A program made the translations under genes and the position numbers. Below the pieces are notes generated by a model. That model did not search any database. It saw only the letters and a list, made by a program, of their open reading frames with translations, and had not been told where the DNA came from. Positions 39,388 through 47,956 of a stretch of DNA of 64,000 nucleotides are shown piece after piece. How positions within the stretch are numbered: position 1 is the first letter of the stretch; every line of letters starts with the position of its first letter. The DNA is from Streptomyces sp. MA5143a (GTDB lineage: Bacteria; Actinomycetota; Actinomycetes; Streptomycetales; Streptomycetaceae): assembly GCF_900290235.1 (NCBI RefSeq), contig NZ_OLMK01000017.1, positions 48,245-112,244 of the forward strand, given 5' to 3'.

Positions 39388-39685
39388 GTGGGGTCCTTCT
39401 CCGTTGAAGGGGTCCTGGGGGCTCCGAAGGGGAGTCAGGGAGCCGGTGCGCGCAAGATCCGTTGCCGATTCTTGCTGCAAGATGGCTGAAAACTTTCAAC
39501 CGCCCAGAAGGTACGAGCCAGTTCACGGAACGGTCAACCCTCCCGACACACGTTCTTCACCGCCGCGAAATGTCTTCACAGGCACCGGGGTTGAGGAAGG
39601 GCGGGGGCGCTCAGCACAGGTACTCGGGGCGAACTGAGTAGGTGCGCTCTGTCGGGCGGTGCCGCGCGGCCGGGACGCTGACGGC
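39388..39685. other. Divergent promoter region upstream of alpha-amylase
   Basis: 298 bases between divergent genes. Contains the GCAAG/CTTGC cluster at 39452-39481 (listed) and, nearer the right gene, no clear signals. The small minus-strand frame at 39523-39705 has no ribosome binding site and is not accepted. Confidence 0.45.
39452..39481. promoter_or_regulatory. Candidate MalR operator region upstream of alpha-amylase
   Basis: CTTGCTGCAAG (39471-39481) is a near-perfect dyad, preceded by GCAAG at 39452 and TTGC at 39462. It lies 65-95 bp before the amylase start. The same CTTGCTGCAA word occurs upstream of malE at 45507. Confidence 0.55.
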
Positions 39686-40090
39686 ATGACTCGACGACAG
39701 AGCAACTTCGCCGCCCAGCCGTTGATGGTTCTCGTGCTGGCGGTGGCGTCATCGGCGATGTGGGCCGCCTGGCTGGGCTGGGACCAGCAGCCCGATGTGC
39801 ACCCCGACGGTTCGACGACCGGACCCTATGCGGCGTGGCAGGTGATCGGGCTGGTGCTGACCCTGTTCGCGGCGGTGTACTGGGCGGCGTCGCACCGGTA
39901 CTTCGTGGGCGCGGTGGCCGGGACCACGGCGGGGCTGACCGTCGCCGCGTTCTACGACTGGTCGGACGACGCGAGCGGCCTCTTCGTCATCGGCGTGGGC
40001 ATGGTCATGCTGGGAAGCCTCGCCGCGACGGCCACCGCCTCGGCGCTGATCGCCGCCGCGAAGGGGGGCGGCGGCCGGGTCATGGCGTGA
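39686..40090 (+). CDS. Integral membrane protein, unknown
   Basis: 134 aa with four predicted helices (LMVLVLAVASSAMWAAWLG, VIGLVLTLFAAVYWAA, YFVGAVAGTTAGLTVAAFYDW, LFVIGVGMVMLGSLAATATA) and a conserved-looking loop WDQQPDVHPDGSTTGPYAAW. No family recognised. ATG 39686; convergent with aglA with a large terminator between them. Confidence 0.78.
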   Translation: MTRRQSNFAAQPLMVLVLAVASSAMWAAWLGWDQQPDVHPDGSTTGPYAAWQVIGLVLTLFAAVYWAASHRYFVGAVAGTTAGLTVAAFYDWSDDASGLFVIGVGMVMLGSLAATATASALIAAAKGGGGRVMA

Positions 40091-40107
40091 CGGCGGCGCC
40101 CGCGGAC

Positions 40108-40156
40108 GACGGCTGAGGCCCGCCGCCCCCTTCCGGGGCGGCGGGCCTCAGCCGTC
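40108..40156. terminator. Very strong bidirectional terminator
   Basis: 22-bp perfect stem (40108-40129 with 40135-40156) around a 5-base loop, between the convergent membrane-protein gene and aglA. Confidence 0.93.
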
Positions 40157-40185
40157 GCGCGTGTGGACCGCGGTGGTCGTACCGG

Positions 40186-41868
40186 TCAGGCCGTCGTCCA
40201 CCACACGGTGGTGTCCGCCGGCAGCTTCGCCTCGTCCCCGGCGACGGTCGGCTCGCCACTGGCGACCAGGACCCGACCGTACGCGGGGATCGTGACCGAC
40301 TCGCCCGTGGTGTTGGCGACGCACACGAAGTCGCCCCGGCGGAAGGCGAGGACGCCCTCGGGGGCCTTCAGCCACTCGACGGAGTCGCCCGCGCCGAGGT
40401 GGGGCTGCTCACGGCGGACGGCGAGCGCGGTGCGGTACAGCTCCAGGGTGGAACCCTCGACGCCCGTCTGCGCCTCGACGCTCAGGTCGCCCCACTCGGC
40501 GGGCTGCGGCAGCCACGAGCCGCCCGCGCCGAAGCCGTACGAGGACCCGGTGCGGGTCCACGGGATCGGCACCCGGCAGCCGTCACGGAAGCCGTCCTGG
40601 CCGGCGCCACGGAAGTAGGCGGGGTCCTGGCGCACCTCGTCGGGCAGGTCGACGACGTCCGGCAGGCCCAGCTCCTCGCCCTGGTAGACGTAGGCCGAGC
40701 CGGGCAGCGCCAGCATCAGCAGCGTCGCCGCCCGGGCGCGCCTGAGGCCCAGCTCGCGGTCGCCGGCGAGGCGGATCTGCGTGCCGAGGCCCGGCGCGTT
40801 GGCGAAGCGGGTGGCGTGGCGGGTCACGTCGTGGTTGGACAGCACCCAGGTGGCGGGCGCGCCCACCGGGCGCATCGCGTCCAGGGTGCGGTCGATGACG
40901 ACCTTCAGCTCGGCCGCGTCCCATTCCGTCGACAGGTACTGGAAGTTGAACGCCTGGTGCAGCTCGTCCGGGCGGACGTAGTTCGCCGTGCGCTCGACGG
41001 TAGGCGTCCAGGCTTCGGCGACGAAGATTCGCTCCCCGGCGTACTCGTCGAGCACCAGACGCCACTCGCGGTAGACGGCGTGCACACCGTCCTGGTCGAA
41101 GAACGGCATGACATCGTTGCCCAGCAGTTTCAGCTGCTCGTGGGAGCCGAGGTCGGGCAGGCCCTCGGCCTTCACCAGGCCGTGCGCCACGTCGATGCGG
41201 AAGCCGTCGACGCCCATGTCGAGCCAGAAGCGCAGGATGGAGCGGAACTCGTCGCCGACGGCCGGGTGCTCCCAGTTGAAGTCGGGCTGCTCGGGCGCGA
41301 ACAGGTGCAGGTACCACTCCCCCGGCGTGCCGTCGGGCTCCGTCACCCGCGTCCAGGCCGGACCGCCGAAGATCGACTCCCAGTCGTTCGGCGGGAGCTC
41401 GCCGTTCTCGCCCTTGCCGGGGCGGAAGTGGTAGCGGTCGCGCAGCGGCGAGCCGGGGCCCTCCGCCACCGCACGCTTGAACCATTCGTGCTGGTCGGAG
41501 GAGTGGTTGGGGACGAGGTCGACGATGACCCGCAGGCCCAGGTCGTGGGCGCCGCGGATGAGCGCGTCGGCGTCCAGCAGATTGCCGAACATGGGGTCGA
41601 CGGCGCGGTAGTCGGCGACGTCGTACCCGGCGTCGGCCTGCGGGGAGGCGTAGAAGGGGGACAGCCAGACGGCGTCCACACCGAGGTCACGCAGGTAGGG
41701 CAGGCGGGAGCGCACGCCCTCCAGGTCGCCCATGCCGTCGCCGTTGCTGTCGGCGAAGCTGCGCGGGTAGACCTGGTAGATCACCGCGTCCCGCCACCAG
41801 TCGCGGCGGGAGGCGACCGTGGCGAGCGCGGAGTTGTCGGCCGGGTCGATGGCGGAGTGCTGGCTCAT
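40186..41868 (-). CDS. aglA: Alpha-glucosidase (GH13), cytoplasmic
   Basis: 560-aa GH13 exo-enzyme that releases glucose from imported maltose and maltodextrins. No signal peptide. Opens with WWRDAVIYQVYPRSFADSNGDGMGDLEG, the oligo-1,6-glucosidase/alpha-glucosidase N-terminus. Catalytic regions: VDLVPNHSS, DGFRIDVAHG (nucleophile near 224), EAWTP (Glu near 284) and LSNHDVTRH. Last gene of the malE-malF-malG-aglA cluster, all leftward, as in S. coelicolor. ATG 41868 with AAGGA; the frame extends upstream to 41901 without a better site. The 171-bp gap to malG holds a large inverted repeat. Confidence 0.95.
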   Translation of the reverse strand: MSQHSAIDPADNSALATVASRRDWWRDAVIYQVYPRSFADSNGDGMGDLEGVRSRLPYLRDLGVDAVWLSPFYASPQADAGYDVADYRAVDPMFGNLLDADALIRGAHDLGLRVIVDLVPNHSSDQHEWFKRAVAEGPGSPLRDRYHFRPGKGENGELPPNDWESIFGGPAWTRVTEPDGTPGEWYLHLFAPEQPDFNWEHPAVGDEFRSILRFWLDMGVDGFRIDVAHGLVKAEGLPDLGSHEQLKLLGNDVMPFFDQDGVHAVYREWRLVLDEYAGERIFVAEAWTPTVERTANYVRPDELHQAFNFQYLSTEWDAAELKVVIDRTLDAMRPVGAPATWVLSNHDVTRHATRFANAPGLGTQIRLAGDRELGLRRARAATLLMLALPGSAYVYQGEELGLPDVVDLPDEVRQDPAYFRGAGQDGFRDGCRVPIPWTRTGSSYGFGAGGSWLPQPAEWGDLSVEAQTGVEGSTLELYRTALAVRREQPHLGAGDSVEWLKAPEGVLAFRRGDFVCVANTTGESVTIPAYGRVLVASGEPTVAGDEAKLPADTTVWWTTA

Positions 41869-41925
41869 GACGTCCTTGGTACGTAAGGGAGTGCGGGGCA
41901 TCGGAGTCTCGGATCGGTCGACGAG

Positions 41926-41996
41926 GCGGCCGCGGTGACAGCGGGGTCTGGGGGTCCCCCCTGCTCGGAGAGCTTGGGGGAGGGCACCGCGGCCGC
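41926..41996. repeat. Inverted repeat with common intergenic element between malG and aglA
   Basis: Perfect 12-bp arms GCGGCCGCGGTG (41926-41937) and CACCGCGGCCGC (41985-41996). The loop contains a second pair around GGGGGTCCCCC...CTTGGGGGAGGG, which I recognise as a frequent Streptomyces intergenic element. It may attenuate aglA expression relative to malG. Confidence 0.75.
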
Positions 41997-42039
41997 CACC
42001 CGTACGGCAAGGCGTACGGGAGTCTTCGAGGTGGCGGGC

Positions 42040-42951
42040 TCAGCCCTTGGTGCCACCGGCGGTCAGACCCGTGACCAGGTTCTTCTGCACGAGGTAGAAG
42101 AACGCGGAGACGGGGAGCGCGACGAGGACCGCCGTGGCGAACATGAGGTTCTGCTGGGCGTCGTGCTCACTGACGAAGCTCTGCAGGCCGACCGCGAAGG
42201 TGTACTTCGTGTCCGACAGCATGAACGTCGAGGCAAAGGCGACCTCCCCGAACGCGGTGATGAAGCTGTAGAACGCGGCCACCGCCAGCCCGGGCTTGGC
42301 GAGCGGCAGGATGAGCCGCGCGAACGTGCCGAAGGGGGTCAGCCCGTCGACGCGTCCGGCCTCGTCGATCTCGAACGGGATCGTGTCGAAGTACCCCTTC
42401 AGCAGCCAGGCGCAGTACGGCACGGCCGTCGAGCAGTAGACGAGGATGAGACCAAGGTAGCTGTCGATGAGCTGGAGTTCCGACAGGATCTCGTACATCG
42501 GCACCATCAGTACGGCAACCGGGAACATCTGGGTCACCAGGAGCACCCACATGAACTTGCGGTAACCCGGGAACCGCATGCGGGAGACCGCGTAGCCGGT
42601 GGTCGCGGAGATCAGCACACCGATGACGGTCGTGCCGAGCGACACGACGAGGGTGCTGACCAGCCAGTCGAAGAACCCCGTCTTCTGGAGCACGAACGTG
42701 TAGTTGTCGAACGTCATCTTGCCCGGGATGCGACCGGGGTGCAGATAGTCGTCCTTGTCCGGGCCGAGGGAGAGGAAGACCAGCCAGGCGATCGGGAAGA
42801 GCGCGACCAGGCTCGCCACGATGAGGACGGCGTGCGAGGTGAGGGAGCCGGCGAGGCCGCGCTCACCACGCCCGCGCGGGGGGCGCGGGGTGGCGGTCGG
42901 CGCGGGCGAGGGGTCCGCCGCAGCCGTGGTCTTGACGGTCGTGGTGCTCAT
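42040..42951 (-). CDS. malG: Maltose/maltodextrin ABC transporter permease MalG
   Basis: 303-aa inner-membrane permease with six predicted helices. The cytoplasmic EAA loop, which contacts the ATPase, reads EIDEAGRVDGLTPFGTFARL...LPLAKPG. A Pro/Thr/Ala-rich N-terminal tail precedes the first helix (LIVASLVALFPIAWLVFLSL). ATG 42951; separated by 13 bp from malF, so translation is probably coupled. No transporter ATPase gene lies in the window; in Streptomyces a shared ATPase (MsiK) encoded elsewhere energises such importers. Confidence 0.95.
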   Translation of the reverse strand: MSTTTVKTTAAADPSPAPTATPRPPRGRGERGLAGSLTSHAVLIVASLVALFPIAWLVFLSLGPDKDDYLHPGRIPGKMTFDNYTFVLQKTGFFDWLVSTLVVSLGTTVIGVLISATTGYAVSRMRFPGYRKFMWVLLVTQMFPVAVLMVPMYEILSELQLIDSYLGLILVYCSTAVPYCAWLLKGYFDTIPFEIDEAGRVDGLTPFGTFARLILPLAKPGLAVAAFYSFITAFGEVAFASTFMLSDTKYTFAVGLQSFVSEHDAQQNLMFATAVLVALPVSAFFYLVQKNLVTGLTAGGTKG

Positions 42952-42964
42952 GGGGGCTCCTGCC

Positions 42965-43969
42965 TCAGATCGCGAGCTGCTGCTCATCGCGGTTCAGCCA
43001 GCGGCGGTAGACGGAGGTGAAGACGATCAGGATGGCCAGCAGCAGGATGCCGTAGGCCGCCGACTGCGCGAAGTCACGCGGCTGCTGTCCGAAGCCGAGG
43101 TAGTACGCCCAGGTCACGAGGATCTGCGCCTCGGGCGCGGTGTCGCCGAACAGCAGGAAGATGACGGCGAACTGGTTGAAGGTCCAGATCACCCCGAGCA
43201 GGACGACGGTGGAGCTGACCGAGCGCAGACCCGGCAGGGTGACGTACCGGAAGCGCTGCCAGGCGCTCGCGCCGTCCATCTCGGCGGCCTCGTACAGGGA
43301 GGCGTCGATGGACTGGAGGCCGCCGAGCAGCGAGACCATCATGAACGGCACACCGCACCAGGTGTTCACCATGATCGCGGCGAACCGCTGCCAGAAGGTG
43401 TCCTCCAGCCACAGCGGGGCCGGCAGGTGCAGGGCTTCGAGGGCGGCGTTGATGATGCCGCCGTCGGCGAGCATGAACCGCCAGCCGAACACGGTGACGA
43501 AGGTGGGCACCGCCCAGGGCAGGACCAGGATCAGCCGGTAGAAGGTGCGGCCGCGCAGCTTCTGGTTGAGCAGCAGCGCGAGACCGAGGCCGATGACGTA
43601 GTGCAGGGTGACGCAGAGCGCCGTCCAGACGATCGTCCAGATGAAGTGCGACCAGAAGCGGTCGTACGCGGTCGGGCCCCACAGGATGTCGGCGTAGTTG
43701 TCGAAGCCGATGAACTCGTAGGTCGCCTCGATGTGGTTGACGCCGATCGTGCGCGCCGAATTGAGGCTGTTGGCGTTGGTGAGCGTGAGGTAGAAGCCGC
43801 GGACCAGCGGATACACCACGAGGACACCGAGCACGACGACCACCGGGGCGATCATCGCGTAGGCGTACCAGTGGCGCTGGTAGGCGTGCTTCAGACGCGA
43901 CAGCGGACCCGGGCGCCCGCCCTGCTCACCGCGGCGCTTGCCGGTCGCTCGGTCGATGGCGACTGTCAT
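42965..43969 (-). CDS. malF: Maltose/maltodextrin ABC transporter permease MalF
   Basis: 334-aa permease. N-terminus basic (KRRGEQGGRPGPLSRLKH), then six or more helices beginning WYAYAMIAPVVVVLGVLVVYPL. EAA loop: EAAEMDGASAWQRFRYVTLPGL region at about residues 232-253 (EAAEMDGASAWQRF). Pairs with MalG to form the membrane channel. ATG 43969. It lies 134 bp after malE, with a hairpin in the gap that should lower its expression compared with malE. Confidence 0.95.
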   Translation of the reverse strand: MTVAIDRATGKRRGEQGGRPGPLSRLKHAYQRHWYAYAMIAPVVVVLGVLVVYPLVRGFYLTLTNANSLNSARTIGVNHIEATYEFIGFDNYADILWGPTAYDRFWSHFIWTIVWTALCVTLHYVIGLGLALLLNQKLRGRTFYRLILVLPWAVPTFVTVFGWRFMLADGGIINAALEALHLPAPLWLEDTFWQRFAAIMVNTWCGVPFMMVSLLGGLQSIDASLYEAAEMDGASAWQRFRYVTLPGLRSVSSTVVLLGVIWTFNQFAVIFLLFGDTAPEAQILVTWAYYLGFGQQPRDFAQSAAYGILLLAILIVFTSVYRRWLNRDEQQLAI

Positions 43970-44048
43970 CGTTCGACACCTTCTGGAAGATCACTGGAAG
44001 ATCGGGCCGGCCGGTACACGGGCCGGTTCCGGCTGGTACGCGGGCCGG

Positions 44049-44097
44049 GTGGCCGCCGCGTCCGTCCCCCGACAGGTCGGTCGGACGCGGCGGCCAC
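44049..44097 (-). terminator. Attenuating hairpin between malE and malF
   Basis: 16-bp perfect stem (44049-44064 with 44082-44097) starting 7 bp beyond the malE stop codon. Such hairpins protect the binding-protein mRNA and reduce permease expression. Two CTGGAAGATC direct repeats lie nearer malF (about 43982-44003). Confidence 0.82.
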
Positions 44098-44103
44098 ACG
44101 GGG

Positions 44104-45375
44104 TCACTTGCTGTAGTCCGGGACCAGCTTGGCGATCGAGGTCTCCGCGCTGCTCAGACCCTTGTCCAGGGACTTCTTGCCCCCGGCGATGGCGAGCAGC
44201 TCGGTGTCGAGCGGGCCCCACAGCGAGCTGTACTCGGGCAGCTCGGGACGCGGCTGGGCGGCGGCGAGGACCGTCTGGTAGCCGGCGATGCCCGGGTCGG
44301 CCTTGACCTCGGTGGTGTAGGCGTCGTCACGCGTGGGCAGCGTGGAGTTCTTCAGGGCGATGGTCTCCTGGGACTTCGCCGAGGTCATGAACTTCACGAA
44401 CTTCAGCGAGGCCTCCTGGTGCGCCTTGTCGGAACCGGCGTAGACCGAGAGGTTGTGGCCGCCGGTCGGGGCGCCGGCCTTGCCGCTGGAGCCGGCCGGG
44501 ACGGTGGCGATGCCCAGGTTGGCCTTGTCCTTGAACGCGGCGCCCTTGTAGAAGTTCGTGATCTCCCACGGGCCCTGGATGATCGAGGCGACCTTGCCGT
44601 TGACGAAGGCGTCCTGGATGTGGGCGTAGGCGTCGGCGGTGGTGTCCGCCTTGTGCAGGCCCTTGCCGTCGAACAGGCTCAGCCAGGTCTCGTAGCCCTT
44701 CACGGCCGCGGGGGACTTGACCGTGATCTTCTTGGCGGCGACGTCGACGGTGTCGGCGCCCTCGCCGTAGAGGAAGGACTGGGCGTAGTACGCCTGGGTG
44801 GAGCCCCAGTAGCCGTCGACGCCGGTCTTGCTCTTGATGGTGGCGGCGGCCTTCTTCAGGTCGGCCCAGCTCTTGGGGGCCTCCTTGATGCCGGCCTTCT
44901 CGTAGAGCTCCTTGTTGTAGACCAGCGCGAGGGTGTCGGTGACGAACGGGACGCCGTAGGTCTTGCCGTCGTACTGGGCCTGCTTGATCAGGTTGGGCTG
45001 GAACTTGTCCTGGTCCGCGAGGGCCTCGGTGCCGTCCAGGGGCAGGAAGAAGCCCTTCTTGGCGAAGGCGGGCGTCCAGCCGACCTCGGAGCGCAGGATG
45101 TCCGGGGCGCCCTTGGAACCGGCGGCGGTGTCGAACTTGTTCTGCGCCTGGTCGAAGGGCACGTTGACGTACTTGACCTTGATGTCCTTGTTGGCGGCCT
45201 CGAACTCCTTGACCAAGGCCTTGTACGTCGGTGCCTCATTGGTGGCGTTGGACGTGTCCCACCAGGTGATGGTGACCGGACCGCCGGCCGAGTCGCCGCT
45301 GTCACTTCCGCCGCAGGCCGTCGCCGCGAGGGCGAGGGACGCCACCAGCGCGGTGGCCGCTATGCCACGCCGCAT
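44104..45375 (-). CDS. malE: Maltose/maltodextrin-binding lipoprotein MalE
   Basis: 423-aa extracellular solute-binding protein. Lipoprotein signal MRRGIAATALVASLALAATA followed by Cys21 (lipobox ATAC). Typical family 1 features: VTITWWDTSNATNEAPTYKALVKEFEAANKDIKV, PFVTDTLALVYNKELYEKAG, WGSTQAYYAQSFLYGEGAD, QGPWEITNF and GGHNLSVYAGS. Delivers maltodextrins made by the secreted amylases to MalFG. ATG 45375 with AAGGAG 5 bases upstream. Divergent from malR; GCAAG/CTTGC repeats lie between them. Confidence 0.96.
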   Translation of the reverse strand: MRRGIAATALVASLALAATACGGSDSGDSAGGPVTITWWDTSNATNEAPTYKALVKEFEAANKDIKVKYVNVPFDQAQNKFDTAAGSKGAPDILRSEVGWTPAFAKKGFFLPLDGTEALADQDKFQPNLIKQAQYDGKTYGVPFVTDTLALVYNKELYEKAGIKEAPKSWADLKKAAATIKSKTGVDGYWGSTQAYYAQSFLYGEGADTVDVAAKKITVKSPAAVKGYETWLSLFDGKGLHKADTTADAYAHIQDAFVNGKVASIIQGPWEITNFYKGAAFKDKANLGIATVPAGSSGKAGAPTGGHNLSVYAGSDKAHQEASLKFVKFMTSAKSQETIALKNSTLPTRDDAYTTEVKADPGIAGYQTVLAAAQPRPELPEYSSLWGPLDTELLAIAGGKKSLDKGLSSAETSIAKLVPDYSK

Positions 45376-45744
45376 GAGATCTCCTTGAGGGTTAAGCCCG
45401 TGTGCTGGGAGAAGGGCCCCGTCCGCCGCTTCCTCCGAGTGCCGGCACGCCGTTGCCGCCGCCGGGCGTGGCCGAACGTAACAGCGATGTAAGCCGGACG
45501 AAAGACCTTGCTGCAAAAAGATGCAAGAAGCGGTGATGGTTACTCCGTCGTGACCTGCGCTCAACTGCCCCGCTACCCGGCATCGGGGCCGATCAAGGAG
45601 GGTGTGGGTGGTCGTGAAAGACTCTGCAAGCTCTTGCCACACCGGGGCAGGGACGGGAATCATCAGCCCGTCAGCTCTTGCGAAATCCATCTCTACGCGC
45701 AGGGGCGCCCCCACGGACACCGACCAGAATCACGAGGGACCGCG
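45376..45744. promoter_or_regulatory. malE-malR divergent regulatory region
   Basis: 369 bases between divergent genes. Two candidate LacI-type operators: CTTGCTGCAA...GATGCAAG at 45507-45527 (CTTGC and GCAAG arms) and the perfect dyad GCAAGCTCTTGC at 45626-45637. The first is 130-150 bp from malE, the second about 108 bp from the malR ATG. Both should be MalR targets, giving repression of the transport genes and autoregulation. Confidence 0.6.
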
Positions 45745-46872
45745 ATGACGCAGCAGCCCGCAGTGGGCCGCACCCCCGCCCGCACCCGACGCCGGGCCGG
45801 TGGGCAAGCGGATGCCCGGCCGGTACAGTCCGGTCCTGTGACCACACGGCTTGCCGACATCGCAACCCAGGCGGGGGTCAGCGAGGCGACTGTCAGCCGC
45901 GTCCTGAACGGGAAGCCGGGCGTCGCCGCGACCACTCGCCAGTCCGTCCTGGCCGCCCTCGACGTCCTGGGCTACGAGCGGCCGGTACGGCTGCGGCAGC
46001 GCAGCGCGGGTCTGGTGGGCCTCATAACCCCGGAGCTGGAGAATCCGATATTCCCGGCGCTGGCCCAGGTCATCGGGCAGGCACTGACCCGGCAGGGTTA
46101 CACCCCGGTCCTCGCCACCCAGACTCCCGGCGGATCCACGGAGGACGAGCTGACGGAGATGCTCGTCGACCGCGGTGTCGCCGGCATCATCTTCGTCTCC
46201 GGGCTGCACGCGGACACCTCCGCGGACATGCAGCGCTATGAGCAACTGCGGGCGCAGGGTGTGCCGTTCGTGCTCGTCGACGGGTTCTCCCCCAAGGTGC
46301 AGGCGCCTTTCATCTCACCGGACGACCGTGCGGCGATGAGTCTCGCGGTGACGCATCTGGCGTCGCTGGGCCACACCCGTATCGGGCTGGCCCTGGGCCC
46401 CAAGCGGTTCGTGCCCGTGCAGCGCAAGATCGAGGGGTTCGTCCGCACGATGCAGGAGCAGTTGGGCCTGGACGCCGCGGCCATCGAGACCGAGCTGGTC
46501 CAGCACTCCCTCTACACGCTGGAGGGCGGTCAGGCGGCGGCGACGGCGCTGATCGACCGGGACTGCACGGCGGTGGTGTGCGCGAGCGACATGATGGCGC
46601 TGGGCGCGATCCGGGCGGCCCGGCAGCGGGGCCTGGAGGTCCCCCGGGACGTCTCGGTGGTCGGCTTCGACGACTCCCCGCTGATCGCCTTCACCGACCC
46701 GCCGCTGACGACGATCCGCAAGCCGGTCCCCGCGATGGGGCAGGCGGCGGTGCGCACGTTGCTGGAGGAGATCGGCGGGACTCCGGCGCCCCACAGTGAG
46801 TTCGTGTTCATGCCGGAGCTGGTGGTGCGGGGGTCGACCGCTTCGGCGCCCGGGGATCGCAGTCGTACTTAA
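45745..46872 (+). CDS. malR: LacI-family repressor MalR
   Basis: 375 aa from ATG 45745 (GAGGGA 8 bases upstream), or 344 aa from GTG 45838, where the LacI HTH begins: TTRLADIATQAGVSEATVSRVLNGKPGV. The effector domain has GLVGLITPELENPIFPALA, FVSGLHADTS, ALGPKRFVPVQRKIEGF and VVGFDDSPLIAF. The first 31 residues (MTQQPAVGRTPARTRRRAGG...) are Arg/Pro-rich and not part of the fold; GTG 45838 lacks a ribosome binding site but has a TACAGT-like -10 just upstream, so a leaderless shorter form is possible. Controls maltose and amylase genes in S. coelicolor. Confidence 0.92.
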   Translation: MTQQPAVGRTPARTRRRAGGQADARPVQSGPVTTRLADIATQAGVSEATVSRVLNGKPGVAATTRQSVLAALDVLGYERPVRLRQRSAGLVGLITPELENPIFPALAQVIGQALTRQGYTPVLATQTPGGSTEDELTEMLVDRGVAGIIFVSGLHADTSADMQRYEQLRAQGVPFVLVDGFSPKVQAPFISPDDRAAMSLAVTHLASLGHTRIGLALGPKRFVPVQRKIEGFVRTMQEQLGLDAAAIETELVQHSLYTLEGGQAAATALIDRDCTAVVCASDMMALGAIRAARQRGLEVPRDVSVVGFDDSPLIAFTDPPLTTIRKPVPAMGQAAVRTLLEEIGGTPAPHSEFVFMPELVVRGSTASAPGDRSRT

Positions 46873-46977
46873 GGCGGAGAGAACGGGGGTGGGGACAATA
46901 CGTGCGTATGAGGCGACCCCTGGTGGTACCCCGGAGAACGTGCGGAGAGAACCCGACCAGAGGATGATCGGTGGGGG

Positions 46978-47868
46978 ATGGCTTATCTGGCAGACTCTGT
47001 GCCCATGGGTGAAACGACCGTGACGACACTGGAGGAAGGCCGGGAGCAGGCCGCTCCGCGGTCCGTCACGGACGCGCCGGAGCAAGGGCGTCTGCACCGA
47101 CTGAGGGCTCCGCGCCGCCCGCGTGTCTGGTTCGAGATCCTGCTGATCGCGGTGAGCTACTGGACGTACTCGCTGATCCGCAACGCGGTCCCGGAGCAGA
47201 AGGCCCAGGCCCTCACCAACGCCGACTGGATCTGGTCGGTCGAGCATCACCTGGGGATCGCCGTCGAGCAGACGATCAACCATGCGGTGAACTCGGTCAC
47301 ATGGCTGATCGTCGGCATGAACTACTACTACGCGACGCTGCACTTCGTGGTCACGCTCGGTGTCCTGGTGTGGCTCTACCGTAGTCATCCCGGTCGGTAC
47401 GCGGCGACGCGTCTGGTGCTGTTCGCGACGACGGCGGTGGCCCTGGTCGGCTACTACTTCTACCCGCTGGCCCCGCCGCGCCTGATGACCGGCGAGAACT
47501 TCATCGACACGGTCGTGGTGCACCAGACCTGGGGCTCCATGGCGTCCGGCGACCTGAAGAACATGTCCAACCAGTACGCGGCCATGCCCTCCATGCACAT
47601 CGGCTGGTCCCTGTGGTGCGGCCTGACGATCTTCGCGCTGGCCTCGGTGCCGTGGGTTCGGGTGCTGGGCCTGCTGTACCCCACGCTGACGCTCGTGGTC
47701 ATCGTCGCGACCGCCAACCACTTCTGGCTGGACGCGGTCGGCGGGATGCTCTGCCTGGCCTTCGGCTACGCGGTGGCACGGCTCTGGTACGGATCGATGC
47801 CGTACGCGCTGCCGCGCCAGGTGACCGCGGGCGACGGGGGCCGCATGATGGCGCCGGTGAAGGCGTAG
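46978..47868 (+). CDS. PAP2-superfamily membrane protein (inositol phosphotransferase-like)
   Basis: 296 aa, about six transmembrane helices. The phosphatase-type motifs are in the C-terminal half: AMPSMHIGWSLWCG (PSMH) and ANHFWLDAVGG (NHFWLD); the KxxxxxxRP motif is replaced by PLAPPRLM. This is the pattern of the PAP2_3/AUR1-like branch, which includes phosphoinositol transferases. The N-terminal 40 residues are hydrophilic. ATG 46978 has GGTGGGGG just before it; ATG 47005 (MGETTVT) is an alternative. Convergent with glnE. Confidence 0.85.
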   Translation: MAYLADSVPMGETTVTTLEEGREQAAPRSVTDAPEQGRLHRLRAPRRPRVWFEILLIAVSYWTYSLIRNAVPEQKAQALTNADWIWSVEHHLGIAVEQTINHAVNSVTWLIVGMNYYYATLHFVVTLGVLVWLYRSHPGRYAATRLVLFATTAVALVGYYFYPLAPPRLMTGENFIDTVVVHQTWGSMASGDLKNMSNQYAAMPSMHIGWSLWCGLTIFALASVPWVRVLGLLYPTLTLVVIVATANHFWLDAVGGMLCLAFGYAVARLWYGSMPYALPRQVTAGDGGRMMAPVKA

Positions 47869-47956
47869 CGCGCGACGCTCGCGCCCCCGCGAGGCGTTCC
47901 GAAGCCCTTCTCAGTCCCGGTTGCGGCCACCGGTGATACTTGTTACTCCCGGCCGG

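Noticed and set aside
39523..39705. 60-codon minus-strand frame in the amylase promoter region
   Set aside because: No ribosome binding site, Arg/Pro-rich shadow composition, and it overlaps the start of the plus-strand membrane protein.
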